Shown: piece by piece, positions 1 through 9,418 of the stretch
Position numbering within the stretch: the first letter of the stretch is position 1
How the letters are laid out: every line of letters starts with the position of its first letter
DNA from: Schleiferiaceae bacterium
GTDB lineage: Bacteria; Bacteroidota; Bacteroidia; Flavobacteriales; Schleiferiaceae
Reading direction: 5' to 3'
Length of the DNA stretch: 64,000 nucleotides
Assembly (NCBI GenBank): GCA_018401735.1
Contig: JAGYKI010000008.1
Location: 1-64,000 of the forward strand
Translations under genes and position numbers: made by a program
Notes under the pieces: generated by a model
The model's database searches: none
Told to the model about the DNA's origin: nothing
The model's input: the letters and a program-made list of their open reading frames with translations, nothing else

Positions 1-8
1 CTCACGTT
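1..8 (-). repeat. End of a MITE-like element copy cut by the window edge
   Basis: The first bases read CTCACGTT, which is the outer tip of the terminal inverted repeat of the ~262-bp element seen complete at 24573-24834 and 63164-63426. Only the tip is in the window, so the assignment rests on eight bases plus the pattern elsewhere. Confidence 0.4.
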
Positions 9-178
9 ATTTAATTCGAAAGCAAAGATGACTGAAGCTAAGTTCTGTCGAAAGATGAAAAAGGGCGGAAATATGGTTAAAATCGAACCTCTTTCACAAG
101 AAGCATAGATATAAAGCTCTCCCAAATAACCTTAGTGCGCCCAAAGTTAGGTAGCGGTTTAACATTATTACCACCAAG

Positions 179-1078
179 CTAAACCCGAGGGCTTTCATGT
201 ATCGTTGAGTTGAACTTTGCAAATAAATTTGGCGTCAATCCGGTATGCTTCTTAAAGTACTTCGAGAAATTAGTGGGATCCTCAAAACCCAATTGATAAG
301 CTAACTCATTACTTTTTACCGAAGAATTGATTAAGCTTCGTTTCGCCTGAAGAATAATAAAATCATCTATTACATTCTTGGCAGTTTTATTTACTAGATC
401 CTTGCAAATGGAATTAAGGTGTTTGTAAGTGATGGCCAACTTTTTAGCATAATAATCTGCACTGCGACTTTCCTTGAAATTTTGCTCCAGTAGGGTTTTG
501 AAATTTTTGAATACCGTGATTTTGGTAGTCTCAATTAGCAAGGAGGTTTGTTCTTGTTTGATACTTTCTGCCTTAGAAATCAAAACTATAAACAAAGCAT
601 TAATGATGTTGCCATAATTAAAGGATGAAGATTGCTCATACTCCTTCTTCATTAAGTAAAAGTAATCGTCAAAATCAGACTGTGCCGGAATTTGCAGCAG
701 AGGCGAAAACAACTGTGGATTAAACAAACGGAACACAAAATCGCCGGTTAAGCTTGAAAAACAATCGACGAAAAAATCGTCGGTAAAGACTATACAATAG
801 CCTTTTAAGTTGCTGGAAAAATCAAAAGCGCTCACCTGTTCTTTAGCTAGGTAAACTAAAGTACCCTGCGCCACATCGTACCAATGAAAATCAATAAAAT
901 GTCGGCCCTTACCCTCTGTGAAATAAATTAAATTGTAGAATTTAAGCTGATGGGCCAACTCTGGATTATGGTCTATATGCTCCTTTTTACCCTGGGCAAT
1001 GCGTTCAATCGGAACAATTTCGAAACCAAGATGGGTTGTACGTTCAGACCTAAAACTTATAAAGGGAACATTTTTCAT
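179..1078 (-). CDS. AraC family transcriptional regulator
   Basis: The 299-residue protein ends in a two-helix-turn-helix AraC/XylS domain (about residues 195-290). The signature near its end reads AYQLGFEDPTNFSKYFKKHTG, preceded by a first HTH around YYAKKLAITYKHLNSICKD. The N-terminal ~190 residues look like a cupin-type ligand-sensing domain common in Bacteroidota AraC proteins. I start at the ATG at 1078; a TTG lies one codon upstream. The gene stands alone and its target and inducer cannot be read from the sequence. The family call is firm, the role is unknown. Confidence 0.9.
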   Translation of the reverse strand: MKNVPFISFRSERTTHLGFEIVPIERIAQGKKEHIDHNPELAHQLKFYNLIYFTEGKGRHFIDFHWYDVAQGTLVYLAKEQVSAFDFSSNLKGYCIVFTDDFFVDCFSSLTGDFVFRLFNPQLFSPLLQIPAQSDFDDYFYLMKKEYEQSSSFNYGNIINALFIVLISKAESIKQEQTSLLIETTKITVFKNFKTLLEQNFKESRSADYYAKKLAITYKHLNSICKDLVNKTAKNVIDDFIILQAKRSLINSSVKSNELAYQLGFEDPTNFSKYFKKHTGLTPNLFAKFNSTIHESPRV

Positions 1079-1315
1079 CAACTTAAATTTTACGCCTATT
1101 ACTCCTTCCTTCTAAAAATCAAGAATAGCGGCAAGTATAAAAACTATTTTCATTGTAATAGATGAATCTTTTACAAGATAGACATATACTCATGCACTCC
1201 TCAATTTCCATTTATCAATCAGCTGAGTTGATATCGAGCTCAGACTAATAGTTATGACTATACATTAATCCCTCCTTTGGGGGCGAAACCGCCCAACTTT
1301 TATTATAAATTGGTT

Positions 1316-1678
1316 TTAAGCTTTAGCCTTGGAAGGCAGAAAAGCGTATTTAAAAAACATCAAGCCCGATACAAGCATGCTGACCATGAAAATGGCCAAG
1401 CCAACGAAAAGCAATTTCTTAGCCTCGTAATTAAAAGTAGGGAACTCATTAAACTCAGAGATAAGCGCCAAGAGCATATAGAAACTCGTTAGCATCAGCA
1501 AGATAGGTAATACAATTCCTACAATTCGAAATTTAAAAACAATCTGAAGGATAAAGCCAATAAGCAGCATGATCGCTACGTAATTGATCAAAATAGCCGC
1601 TGAGAACCAATAAAACACCACTGCAGCTAAAAGAATATATTCGGGTAAATCTAAGGAGATTTTTTTGAGGCCTTTCAT
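1316..1678 (-). CDS. Small integral membrane protein, unknown function
   Basis: From the ATG at 1678 (MKGLKKISLDLPEY) the 120-residue product has a short charged N-terminus followed by four hydrophobic stretches (roughly residues 12-32, 33-53, 56-78 and 88-112), which suggests a four-helix inner-membrane protein. An upstream ATG at 1723 would add 15 residues with no hydrophobic or signal character, so the inner start is preferred. No family was recognised. It is a single gene between the AraC regulator and the lipoate ligase. Confidence 0.6.
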   Translation of the reverse strand: MKGLKKISLDLPEYILLAAVVFYWFSAAILINYVAIMLLIGFILQIVFKFRIVGIVLPILLMLTSFYMLLALISEFNEFPTFNYEAKKLLFVGLAIFMVSMLVSGLMFFKYAFLPSKAKA

Positions 1679-1881
1679 TTTGAATAGATTTATAAATCGA
1701 TGGCTTGGACTAAAATAGTGCATCTAACTGACCAAAAAAAAACGCATTCTTCCTTACGATAGTATTGGCCATTTTGGCAAAAAGATTTCTACAAGCTACA
1801 ATTCTCGGCGAGATTTTAAAAGCTTATGTGCAATTGCTTTTATCCATTCTCTAGGCAATACATAAATCGTCTCAACTTAAT

Positions 1882-1889
1882 TACCTTCG
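1882..1889 (+). promoter_or_regulatory. Probable -7 promoter element of lplA
   Basis: TACCTTCG differs at one base from the Bacteroidota -7 consensus TAnnTTTG and lies 20 bp before the lplA ATG, the short leader typical of this phylum. No clear TTG -33 element was found. Confidence 0.4.
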
Positions 1890-1908
1890 CTGCACTAAAT
1901 AAAAAGGC

Positions 1909-2898
1909 ATGCTTTGTATTCTCAATAAAAGTCTCGACCCCTATTTTAATCAAGCTACTGAGGAGTACTTCCTTAAGAATTTTGATGAAAATATTTTTAT
2001 GCTTTGGCAAAACGATGCTACCATCGTAGTGGGTAAGCATCAAAATACTTTGGCGGAAATAAATGCCGAATATGTCAAAGAAAAGGGTATTCGCGTAGTA
2101 CGCAGACTAACCGGTGGCGGGGCCGTTTACCACGATTTAGGCAATCTTAATTATACTTTTATAATGGGTTATGGCGCCGAAGGAGCGAAGGTGGATTTCA
2201 AAAAGTACAATCAGCCTATTATCGATGTTTTAGCGCAATTAGGCGTTGAAGCTCATTTCTCGGGTCGAAACGACATCCTGATTGAGGATCAAAAATTCTC
2301 GGGCAATGCCGAGCATATTTATCATCAAAAACAGCGCGTTTTACACCACGGCACTTTATTATATGCCTCGGAAATACAAGACATTTCGGATGCGCTTAAT
2401 GTTAATCCTTTAAAATTTGAGGGAAAAGCAAGAAAATCAGTGCGGAGCCGTGTCACGAATATCTCTTCGCATCTTAAAGAAGATATTGGCGTAACTAAGT
2501 TCGGCGAGCGCGTAATGCAGCACATCACCCATTTATATCCCGACGCCCTTCCTTATGAATTAAGCGAGGTGGACAAAATTGCTATTCAAAAACTAGCCGA
2601 TGAGAAGTATAGTCAATGGCATTGGAACTATGGCTACTCGCCTAAATACGGCTTAAAGAATGGTGTGAAAACTACCGGAGGTTTTGTGGAGGCACATCTT
2701 AATGTAGAAAAAGGACTGATTACAGAATTGGAAATTTTCGGCGACTTCTTTGTAAACCTAGACCTCGATCCACTGCTAAAAGGATTAATTGGCAAGGAAC
2801 ATCAGGAGGAAAAACTTTTAGGTGTATTGCTTGAATTAAAGAGTTCGGAATATTTTAATAATATTTCTGAGAGGGAATTAGTAAAGGTCTTTTTTTAA
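1909..2898 (+). CDS. lplA: Lipoate-protein ligase A
   Basis: Enzymes of this family activate lipoate with ATP and transfer it to the lipoyl domains of 2-oxoacid dehydrogenases and GcvH. The 329-residue sequence carries the family hallmark RRLTGGGAVYHD (residues 65-76), the NYTF strand after it, and KFSGNA (about 129-134) with the lysine expected to contact lipoyl-adenylate. The C-terminal ~80 residues match the accessory domain of bacterial LplA, so this is the full-length type rather than LipB. The start at the ATG 20 bp after a promoter-like TACCTTCG fits. It is monocistronic. Confidence 0.92.
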   Translation: MLCILNKSLDPYFNQATEEYFLKNFDENIFMLWQNDATIVVGKHQNTLAEINAEYVKEKGIRVVRRLTGGGAVYHDLGNLNYTFIMGYGAEGAKVDFKKYNQPIIDVLAQLGVEAHFSGRNDILIEDQKFSGNAEHIYHQKQRVLHHGTLLYASEIQDISDALNVNPLKFEGKARKSVRSRVTNISSHLKEDIGVTKFGERVMQHITHLYPDALPYELSEVDKIAIQKLADEKYSQWHWNYGYSPKYGLKNGVKTTGGFVEAHLNVEKGLITELEIFGDFFVNLDLDPLLKGLIGKEHQEEKLLGVLLELKSSEYFNNISERELVKVFF

Positions 2899-3208
2899 TT
2901 AATGGATAAGAAAAAAAACAAGCGCGATTCTTTGGATGAAACGATAAGCCAAATCCATTAAAGGGCTCTCCCAGGCCCCAACCTGCTTTAGAGGCCCAAC
3001 TTAAATTTAGCTTCAGACAACAATCGGCATGAGATATTTAACTCCCTGGAATCCAATATATGCCACTGATAATCTTCCCCGAACGAATGTTTTAAGCCTG
3101 GCTAAATCGAGGCTATGCTGATCTTAAAACCCATTCATCGAGGAAAATTTACCGTTTATCGAATAGATTGTCGATTTGTGGTTCTTACACAAAACTGAGG
3201 CAATGCAA
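2899..3208. other. Gene-free stretch between lplA and the SPFH gene
   Basis: No convincing open frame, tRNA or terminator was found. The stretch runs into the degraded element copy at 3209-3321, and may itself contain its decayed left part. Confidence 0.4.
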
Positions 3209-3321
3209 GGAAAAGCACGCATTTAGTTCATTTGCTGGAGCCCGCAACAGCGGCACGATCTACATGAGACTTTTCCTTTTCTTGCGAATCTGAGACTATA
3301 ATTTCACCTCGCTCTCAGGTT
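3209..3321 (+). repeat. Degraded right half of the ~262-bp MITE-like element
   Basis: The stretch follows the right half of the complete copies: 'tagttcatttgctg', a 'gcccgc' core hairpin remnant, 'ttttcctttt', 'aatctgagactataattt' and the terminal CAGGTT at 3316-3321. The left half cannot be recognised. It touches the stop codon of the SPFH gene. Confidence 0.6.
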
Positions 3322-4104
3322 TTAGGGCTGCAACAAAAGGGGTTGTTGCATATTTTGACCAATAATCAATTTGGTATTGGGGGAATTGGATAAGGCACGA
3401 TAAGCTTCAATACCCTTGTATTGAATAATGGCGGGAGTTAAACCTTCACTGATAATTTTATTGGCATCACGAATACCTGCGGCTTCGATTGTTTTCCGCT
3501 CTGCCTCTTGTCTTTCTTTTTGCAATACGAATTGCATTCGTTGCGCGTCTTGCTCCGCTTCTAGCTTTTCTTCAATGGCACGATACAAGCCAGGAGGTAA
3601 TTGCACACTCTTTAAAAGCACGGCTTCAATTTCGAACCCACGATTTCCTAAAATCTCCATCATTTTTATTTTAATAGCTTTTTCAATGTCGAGACGGAAG
3701 CCAGTGTGCATGTCTTTTGCCATAAAGTTAGCAGTAACGTCTGCAGCAGCAGCGCGAAAAACTGGCAAGATCATGGTTTCTTCATAATCTACCCCAATGC
3801 TACCGACTACATCGGTTACGTAATCTTCCTTCACATGGTAAAGAATAGAAATTTCCGCATTAACATTTAAACCTTCTTTGGAGGGTAAAGCCAAATTTAC
3901 CTCAAGGTTTTGGGTATTTACTGGAACAATAATAATGCGACTAACAAAGGGATTGAACCAACGCGGCCCCGCTTCTAATCCTTTTTCACTGATCTTACCC
4001 AAACTGCGTTTTACGCCAATATTACCTTGTTTCACAGAAACACAACTGGGTAGAAATACAATTGATAGCAAAGCTATTAGTATTAAACTTTTTACTCCTT
4101 TCAT
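3322..4104 (-). CDS. SPFH/prohibitin-family lipoprotein
   Basis: The 260-residue protein opens with a lipoprotein signal ending in the lipobox LPSC (Cys21), followed by an SPFH/Band 7 domain (about residues 25-200). The sequence PRWFNPFVSRIIIVPVNTQ is typical of prohibitin-like proteins. A charged helical segment rich in Glu, Gln and Arg (about 175-215) probably forms a coiled coil for ring assembly. Prohibitins and HflK/C form large ring scaffolds next to membranes and often control FtsH. Here the lipid anchor implies attachment by lipid rather than a transmembrane helix. No protease gene is adjacent. Confidence 0.85.
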   Translation of the reverse strand: MKGVKSLILIALLSIVFLPSCVSVKQGNIGVKRSLGKISEKGLEAGPRWFNPFVSRIIIVPVNTQNLEVNLALPSKEGLNVNAEISILYHVKEDYVTDVVGSIGVDYEETMILPVFRAAAADVTANFMAKDMHTGFRLDIEKAIKIKMMEILGNRGFEIEAVLLKSVQLPPGLYRAIEEKLEAEQDAQRMQFVLQKERQEAERKTIEAAGIRDANKIISEGLTPAIIQYKGIEAYRALSNSPNTKLIIGQNMQQPLLLQP

Positions 4105-4305
4105 AGTGATTTATGCTTTTAATTATGTGAGCCTTCATAACAAAAGTTATTCCATTCGGTTCTGATAAGCTATTAGATTTTGAAGCTGAGCCTATAATTT
4201 TACACCAAACAGAGTGAAAGAGCGAAAAACATGGTAGCTATCCTTTAGCCCTGCAACAGGGATTGCAGTGAAAAGCCCGCAGCGGAGCCGAGTATAAAAA
4301 GCAGA

Positions 4306-4339
4306 CATGGCCCAGCGACCAAAGGAAGCTCGGGCCATG
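4306..4339. repeat. Hairpin with dispersed core motif
   Basis: CATGGCCC (4306-4313) pairs exactly with GGGCCATG (4332-4339) around the loop core GCGACCAAAGGAAGCTC. Nearly the same core occurs at about 37095-37113. The surrounding 4235-4420 region is rich in GC-rich inverted bits ('agcccgc', 'agcccggc'), like the intergenic palindromic elements common in Flavobacteriales. Function unknown; it lies upstream of ubiE. Confidence 0.55.
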
Positions 4340-4454
4340 ACGCACTTTTTAGCGAGTGGCAGCGAGGACTTGGAGCGTAAAGCCCGGCCGTTGCTCTAAA
4401 AATAAAGCAGAAAAAGCTATGGTAATTCCAAAACAATAGGCCGCTTTTATGACT

Positions 4455-4462
4455 TACCTTTG
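4455..4462 (+). promoter_or_regulatory. -7 promoter element of ubiE
   Basis: TACCTTTG fits the Bacteroidota -7 consensus TAnnTTTG exactly, 18 bp before the ubiE ATG at 4481. Confidence 0.55.
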
Positions 4463-4480
4463 CAAGCGATTTAATTGACT

Positions 4481-5206
4481 ATGACTAAGGAAGTAAAGCC
4501 TTATAACGAGGCGGGCAGTAAGAAGGAGCAAGTAGCGGAAATGTTTGATAATATTTCGGAACGCTATGATTTGTTAAACCATTTACTGTCGCTCAGTATT
4601 GATAAAGGTTGGCGAAAAAAGGTGGTGAAAATGGCCAGCGAGGGCGAACCCAAATTGATTTTGGATGTAGCTACCGGCACAGCCGATTTAGCGATTGCGT
4701 TAGCCAAGGCGCATCCAGATAAAATTACCGGTATTGATATTTCGGCGGGAATGCTTTCGGTGGGCAGAGATAAAGTAGCCAAGAAAAATTTGAGTTCCTT
4801 AATTACTTTGGAGCAGGCAGATTCGGAAGATTTACCTTTTCCGGATACTACTTTCGACGCCATTACCGTGGCTTTCGGTGTACGCAATTTCGAGAATTTA
4901 GAAAAGGGCTTAGCGGAGATGCTACGGGTTTTAAAACCAGGTGGACGCTTGTTGGTGTTGGAATTTTCTCAGCCTCAATCTTTTCCTTTTAAGCAGATTT
5001 ACAATTTCTACTTTAAATTTATGCTGCCTACCATTGGTAAATTGGTGAGTAAAGACAGCCGTGCTTATACCTATTTACCTGAATCGGTGCAGGCCTTCCC
5101 TTACGGAGATGCGTTTAGTGAAATTATGACCAAGGTTGGCTATGAAAATGGTCGAAGAATTCCCGTTACTTTTGGCATCGCCACTATTTATGAAGGCAAA
5201 AAATAA
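4481..5206 (+). CDS. ubiE: Demethylmenaquinone methyltransferase UbiE/MenG
   Basis: The 241-residue SAM-dependent methyltransferase should convert demethylmenaquinone to menaquinone, the usual respiratory quinone of this phylum. Seen in sequence: the N-terminal [17 protein letters not shown] signature of UbiE/COQ5, SAM motif [13 protein letters not shown] (about residues 61-72), [17 protein letters not shown] after motif II, and the [16 protein letters not shown] block. I use the ATG at 4481, just after the promoter motif; a TTG six bases earlier is less likely. It is the first gene of a run with porT and a FAD dehydrogenase (gaps of 26 and 15 bp). Confidence 0.95.
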   Translation: MTKEVKPYNEAGSKKEQVAEMFDNISERYDLLNHLLSLSIDKGWRKKVVKMASEGEPKLILDVATGTADLAIALAKAHPDKITGIDISAGMLSVGRDKVAKKNLSSLITLEQADSEDLPFPDTTFDAITVAFGVRNFENLEKGLAEMLRVLKPGGRLLVLEFSQPQSFPFKQIYNFYFKFMLPTIGKLVSKDSRAYTYLPESVQAFPYGDAFSEIMTKVGYENGRRIPVTFGIATIYEGKK

Positions 5207-5232
5207 ATGCTGCTAAACAACGTTCCTACACT

Positions 5233-5937
5233 GTGAGAAACAAGCTTTTCCCTTTACTAATTTTGATTTGTCTTTCTTTAGCCGCTGTGGCCCAGCGCAA
5301 GACTCTGAAGAATAATCCGAAATATGATCGTAAGCCCTTGCATTTTGGCTTCTCGATTGGCATAAATTATTATGATTTTAAGCTGCAAAATATTGCCGAT
5401 TTAAGCGCTGCTTTGCCGGGCTATTACAATGTAAGATCGAGCACAGCACCGGGTTATTCCATACACATTATTAGTAATTTACGATTAAGTGATCATTGGG
5501 ATTTCCGTTTCAATCCGGGCTTTACCTCTACGGTGCGCAGCCTGGAATTTGATGTCGTTAATCCCTTTACAGAGCGTCGTAGAACAGTAAGCAGAGATAT
5601 TGAATCCTCTTTTTTGGAATTTCCTTTTCACTTTAAATTTAAATCGGATCGGGTTGGCAACTACCGCTTACACCTTTTAGCTGGGCCAAAATATGCGATA
5701 GACTTGGCAAGTGATCAGGATGTGGTTGATGACCGTGTTTTTAAAATTAAACAAAACGATATAAGTTACGAAATTGGCTTTGGCACCGATATTTATTTCG
5801 AGTATTTTAAGTTTTCGCCGCAAATTATTGCCACCTTCGGTATTAATAACACGCGAGTAGAAGATGATACTTTTTTAGCAGCAGGCATTGAATCGATACA
5901 GACCCGCGCGATTCTTATTAATTTCACTTTCGAATAA
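5233..5937 (+). CDS. porT: PorT/SprT-type outer membrane beta-barrel protein
   Basis: The 234-residue protein starts at GTG 5233 with a clear signal peptide ending AAVAQ, followed by alternating hydrophobic strands typical of an eight-stranded barrel (PorT family). PorT/SprT is required for T9SS secretion of gliding adhesins and proteases in this phylum. The position directly downstream of ubiE matches the ubiE-porT order that I recall from flavobacteria. The only nearby ATG (5207) is out of frame and soon stops, so the GTG start is forced. Identification rests on barrel character plus context, so some doubt about orthology remains. Confidence 0.75.
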   Translation: MRNKLFPLLILICLSLAAVAQRKTLKNNPKYDRKPLHFGFSIGINYYDFKLQNIADLSAALPGYYNVRSSTAPGYSIHIISNLRLSDHWDFRFNPGFTSTVRSLEFDVVNPFTERRRTVSRDIESSFLEFPFHFKFKSDRVGNYRLHLLAGPKYAIDLASDQDVVDDRVFKIKQNDISYEIGFGTDIYFEYFKFSPQIIATFGINNTRVEDDTFLAAGIESIQTRAILINFTFE

Positions 5938-5952
5938 TTCCCCTTACGGGAG

Positions 5953-7512
5953 ATGAGCCACGAATTAAGCATTAGTATATCCCCAGAAATTGCCTACACC
6001 GATGGTGCTTTGGAGGATTTCCTGCGCAAAGAATTAAAGCTGACCGCGAGCGACTTTTTAGATTGGCGCTTGGTGAAGCGCAATATTGATGCGCGCAAGA
6101 AAGCGATTAAGGTAAATCTAGAAATTCAGTATTCGCTGGAAGAAAAACTTACACCCCGGGCCTTAACCATTTTTAACTTTAAAGATGTAAGTACCGCTCC
6201 CGAAGTGCATATTATCGGTTTTGGCCCAGCGGGTATGTGGGCGGCATTGCGCTTAATTGAATTAGGTTTCAAACCCATAGTATTAGAAAGAGGTAAAGAT
6301 GTGCGCAGTCGTCGCCGCGACCTGAAAGCGATTAACCGCGATAATATTGTGGATAATGATTCTAACTATTGCTTTGGCGAAGGCGGAGCCGGCACTTATT
6401 CGGATGGGAAATTATACACCCGCAGTAAAAAGCGCGGCAGTGTGCAACGCATTCTCGACTCTTTGGTAGAACATGGAGCGGCCGAAGATATTTTGTATGA
6501 AGCCCATCCTCATATTGGCACCAACAAACTACCGAAAGTTGTGGCGGCCATGCGCGAAACGGTTTTAAAATACGGGGGCGAAATTTATTTTGAAACCCGA
6601 TTAGAAGATTTCAAGCTGGAAGGGAATCGCATTAGTTCCCTCACCACGTCCGATGGAAAGGCTTGGCCCATCAATTCATTAATTCTAGCTACTGGTCATA
6701 GTGCCCGTGATATTTATCACCTATTGCACCGTAAAAATATTCGCATTGAAGCTAAGCCATTTGCCATGGGCGTGCGGGTAGAACATCCGCAAAAGCTGAT
6801 TAACAAGATACAGTACCACGGGAACGATTACGATGAACTATTACCTGCGGCCTCCTATAAATTGGTACAGCAGGTGGACCAAAGGGGTGTTTATAGTTTT
6901 TGTATGTGCCCTGGTGGCTTTATTGTTCCTGCCGCTACCGAACAAAACGAGTTAGTAGTTAATGGTATGAGCCCGAGCAAGCGCGACAATAGCTTTGCTA
7001 ACAGTGGCATTGTGGTGGGTATTGAGATGGAAGATCTGGCACCTTATAAAAAACACGGCCCCTTGGCGGGCTTAGCTTTTCAGCAAGAAGTAGAACGCTT
7101 AGTTTGGGAAGCGGGTGGCGAGACCCAAGTAGCCGCCGCCCAAAGATTAGTGGATTTTGTAAAAGGAAAAGTTTCCGAAAAACTCAACCCCAGCTCTTAT
7201 ATACCGGGATTAAAATCGGTGGCTATGCACAAGGTTCTACCTCCTTTTTTCGCCAAGCGCTTGCAAAAGGCCTTTGTGGAATTCGGCCGCAAAATGCCAG
7301 GCTATTTAAGCAATGAAGCCAATATTATTGGCAGCGAAAGTCGCACCAGCAGCCCGGTGCGCATTCCTCGTAATAAAGAAACCTTGCAGCATCCTGAAAT
7401 CATCAATCTCTTCCCTAGTGGTGAAGGCGCTGGCTTTGCAGGCGGTATTGTTTCGGCAGGAATGGACGGAGAAAGATGCGCGGAAGCAGCGGTGGAGTTT
7501 TATTCTTCTTAG
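5953..7512 (+). CDS. FAD-dependent dehydrogenase (COG2509-like)
   Basis: The 519-residue protein has a small N-terminal domain (residues 1-80), then a Rossmann FAD-binding motif HIIGFGPAGMWAALR (about 86-100), a second conserved region around FGEGGAGTYSDGKLYTR, and a C-terminal SGEGAGFAGGIVSAGMDG block that closes the FAD site. This architecture matches the widespread, poorly characterised NAD(P)/FAD-dependent dehydrogenases of the COG2509 type. No Cys-X2-Cys disulfide pair is evident. It follows porT by 15 bp, so co-transcription with ubiE and porT is likely. The substrate is unknown. Confidence 0.8.
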   Translation: MSHELSISISPEIAYTDGALEDFLRKELKLTASDFLDWRLVKRNIDARKKAIKVNLEIQYSLEEKLTPRALTIFNFKDVSTAPEVHIIGFGPAGMWAALRLIELGFKPIVLERGKDVRSRRRDLKAINRDNIVDNDSNYCFGEGGAGTYSDGKLYTRSKKRGSVQRILDSLVEHGAAEDILYEAHPHIGTNKLPKVVAAMRETVLKYGGEIYFETRLEDFKLEGNRISSLTTSDGKAWPINSLILATGHSARDIYHLLHRKNIRIEAKPFAMGVRVEHPQKLINKIQYHGNDYDELLPAASYKLVQQVDQRGVYSFCMCPGGFIVPAATEQNELVVNGMSPSKRDNSFANSGIVVGIEMEDLAPYKKHGPLAGLAFQQEVERLVWEAGGETQVAAAQRLVDFVKGKVSEKLNPSSYIPGLKSVAMHKVLPPFFAKRLQKAFVEFGRKMPGYLSNEANIIGSESRTSSPVRIPRNKETLQHPEIINLFPSGEGAGFAGGIVSAGMDGERCAEAAVEFYSS

Positions 7513-7644
7513 GATTTTCCCATGACCCATTTTTACCAGCCTGCGGCTTAAGCTATTAAGCTTAGCCCTTAAATTAATTCTCCATAGACATGGCAGAAAT
7601 TCCCTTTCATAAAAAGCGCACCTTTGCCGCCTTAATTTCCTTCT

Positions 7645-8508
7645 ATGAATAAAGCGGTGGGCTATATGCTAATTTCGGTGGTAGGCTTCGCGCTGATGAA
7701 TTTAACCGTGAAGTTCTTAGATCGCTTACCCGCCACAGAACTCGTTTTATTCCGATCCATAATTTCCTTAGTTCTGTCATTTTATTTTTTACGCAAACGC
7801 AATATTAGTCCCTGGGGCGTGCAGAAAAAATTCTTGATATTGCGCGGTATTTGTGGCGTAGCAGCGCTCAGTATGTTCTTTTACACCCTGCAAAAACTAC
7901 CACTCGGATCTGCCATAACCTTGCAATACCTCTCCCCTATTTTCACCGCGCTTTTTGGCATTGTGCTGCTAAAGGAAAAGGTAAAATGGTGGCAGTGGTT
8001 TTTCTTTATTTTCAGTTTTGCCGGCATTGCCCTGATTAAAGGATTTGATGCCAGCGTTAGCCCGAAACTCTTTATTATGGGTATCGCTTCTGCTATGTTT
8101 GCGGGACTGGCCTACAATTTCATCCGCAAGGTAAAAGACAGCGATCATCCTTTGGTAGTAGTGCTTTACTTCCCCTTAATCGCCACCCCGGTAATGGCCA
8201 TAATTTCCCTATTTAATTGGGTGCAGCCTCTGGGCTGGGAATGGTTGCTTCTATTAATAATGGGTTTGCTTACGCAGATGGCCCAGATTTACATGACCCG
8301 CGCGATGCAATCGGCCGAGCTCAATGAAATAGCAGGCCTGAAGTATTTAGGGGTAATATTCGCCCTGAGTTTTGACCTCCTCATTTTCGGGGTAGAATAC
8401 AATTATATGGTACTGCTAGGCATGCTAATGGTTGTAGGCGGCGTGGTTTTTAATCTGCTTTTTAAAGCCTATTTGAAGCGTAGGGCTAATAGGCTCGCTA
8501 AGTTTTAG
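7645..8508 (+). CDS. DMT-family transporter with two EamA domains
   Basis: The 287-residue protein has about ten hydrophobic helices in two similar halves, as in EamA/DMT exporters of metabolites. Support: the N-terminal NLTVKFLDRLPATELVLFRS and the mid-protein LPLGSAITLQYLSPIFTAL are characteristic of this superfamily, and a basic C-terminus (KAYLKRRANRLAKF) is expected in the cytoplasm. The substrate cannot be inferred. The gene is preceded by 130 bp without features and appears to be transcribed alone. Confidence 0.85.
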   Translation: MNKAVGYMLISVVGFALMNLTVKFLDRLPATELVLFRSIISLVLSFYFLRKRNISPWGVQKKFLILRGICGVAALSMFFYTLQKLPLGSAITLQYLSPIFTALFGIVLLKEKVKWWQWFFFIFSFAGIALIKGFDASVSPKLFIMGIASAMFAGLAYNFIRKVKDSDHPLVVVLYFPLIATPVMAIISLFNWVQPLGWEWLLLLIMGLLTQMAQIYMTRAMQSAELNEIAGLKYLGVIFALSFDLLIFGVEYNYMVLLGMLMVVGGVVFNLLFKAYLKRRANRLAKF

Positions 8509-8673
8509 TGAGGAGAAGTAGTGAAATGATGATAGCTAAGGTTCGCAGAGGGGAAAGGAAAGTAGGTTAAGAGAAGGGCATTCACTGGGAATTTGAAGGA
8601 AAAACAATTGAGTTGAGGAGGGAGAAAAATGCAATTAGAACGAAAGCCATAGAAGCATAAAACCATTTAAATA

Positions 8674-9387
8674 TCACTTCTGCGCTAAGCGTTCCATTAA
8701 AATTGCACCCGCTACCGCTACATTTAAGCTATCAATGGCCGACTCACTATTTGCTTTATTGATGGTAATCGCTTCGGTATTTTCTTGCCAAAATTCACTG
8801 GGACCATGGCTTTCGCTGCCCATTACCAAAGCAATGTTCTGGTTCGGAATTTGGATCATTTCAGCTAAGGATAATCCTTGCATATCTGCTCGAAGCAATC
8901 GATAATTCTCCTTTAAGGAGTAGTGCAATTCCAGCGCATCTGCGTAAGCGATTTTAATACGCGCAATACTACCCATAGTGCTTTGTACGGTTTTGGGATT
9001 GTAAACATCGGCGGTACCGTTGGTGCAATAAATTTCTTTAAAACCAAACCAATCGGCGGTGCGAATAAGCGTACCCAAATTGCCAGGATCATTAATGCCA
9101 TCTAAAATTAAAATACGCGGGGAATTCGAAAAACCAAGTTCGGGAAAGGGGAAAATAGCTAAAGACTCATTGGCAGTGCTAAAGTTGGTAAGGGCGGCTA
9201 AATCCTTTTCAGAGATGACTTGATAAGGAGAGTTTAGCTCTGTAGACCAAGCTTTTACCGGCTCTAATCCTTCCGACACCAAATCGGCGATAACCTTAGG
9301 GCCTTCGGCCATAAATAGCTTTTCTTGCCAACGAAATTTCCGTTGTTTTAGCTTCCTTATTAACTTTTGTTCAGTTCCGCTTGGCAT
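8674..9387 (-). CDS. TrmH/SpoU family RNA 2'-O-methyltransferase
   Basis: The 237-residue protein has an N-terminal RNA-binding substrate domain (residues 1-80: QKLIRKLKQRKFRWQEKLF) and a SPOUT methyltransferase domain. SpoU motif 1 is LDGINDPGNLGTLIRTADW, motif 2 is ALVMGSESHG, and motif 3 is the C-terminal IDSLNVAVAGAILM, forming the trefoil knot that binds SAM. It probably methylates a ribose in rRNA or tRNA; the exact site cannot be told. It is divergent from tamL with only 31 bp between the start codons, a pairing that I recall as common in Bacteroidota. Confidence 0.88.
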   Translation of the reverse strand: MPSGTEQKLIRKLKQRKFRWQEKLFMAEGPKVIADLVSEGLEPVKAWSTELNSPYQVISEKDLAALTNFSTANESLAIFPFPELGFSNSPRILILDGINDPGNLGTLIRTADWFGFKEIYCTNGTADVYNPKTVQSTMGSIARIKIAYADALELHYSLKENYRLLRADMQGLSLAEMIQIPNQNIALVMGSESHGPSEFWQENTEAITINKANSESAIDSLNVAVAGAILMERLAQK

Positions 9388-9399
9388 AATGTATTTTTG
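9367..9399 (+). promoter_or_regulatory. Probable tamL promoter
   Basis: TTG at 9367-9369 and TATTTTTG at 9392-9399 are 22 bp apart, within the Bacteroidota -33/-7 spacing, and the -7 lies 19 bp before the ATG. The -33 overlaps the coding start of the divergent methyltransferase. Confidence 0.5.
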
Positions 9400-9418
9400 T
9401 CAAAATTAAAACGCTTAG

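Noticed and set aside
4176..4212. Another copy of the 262-bp element
   Set aside because: Only 'gcctataatttta' resembles the right end; too short and the flanks do not match.
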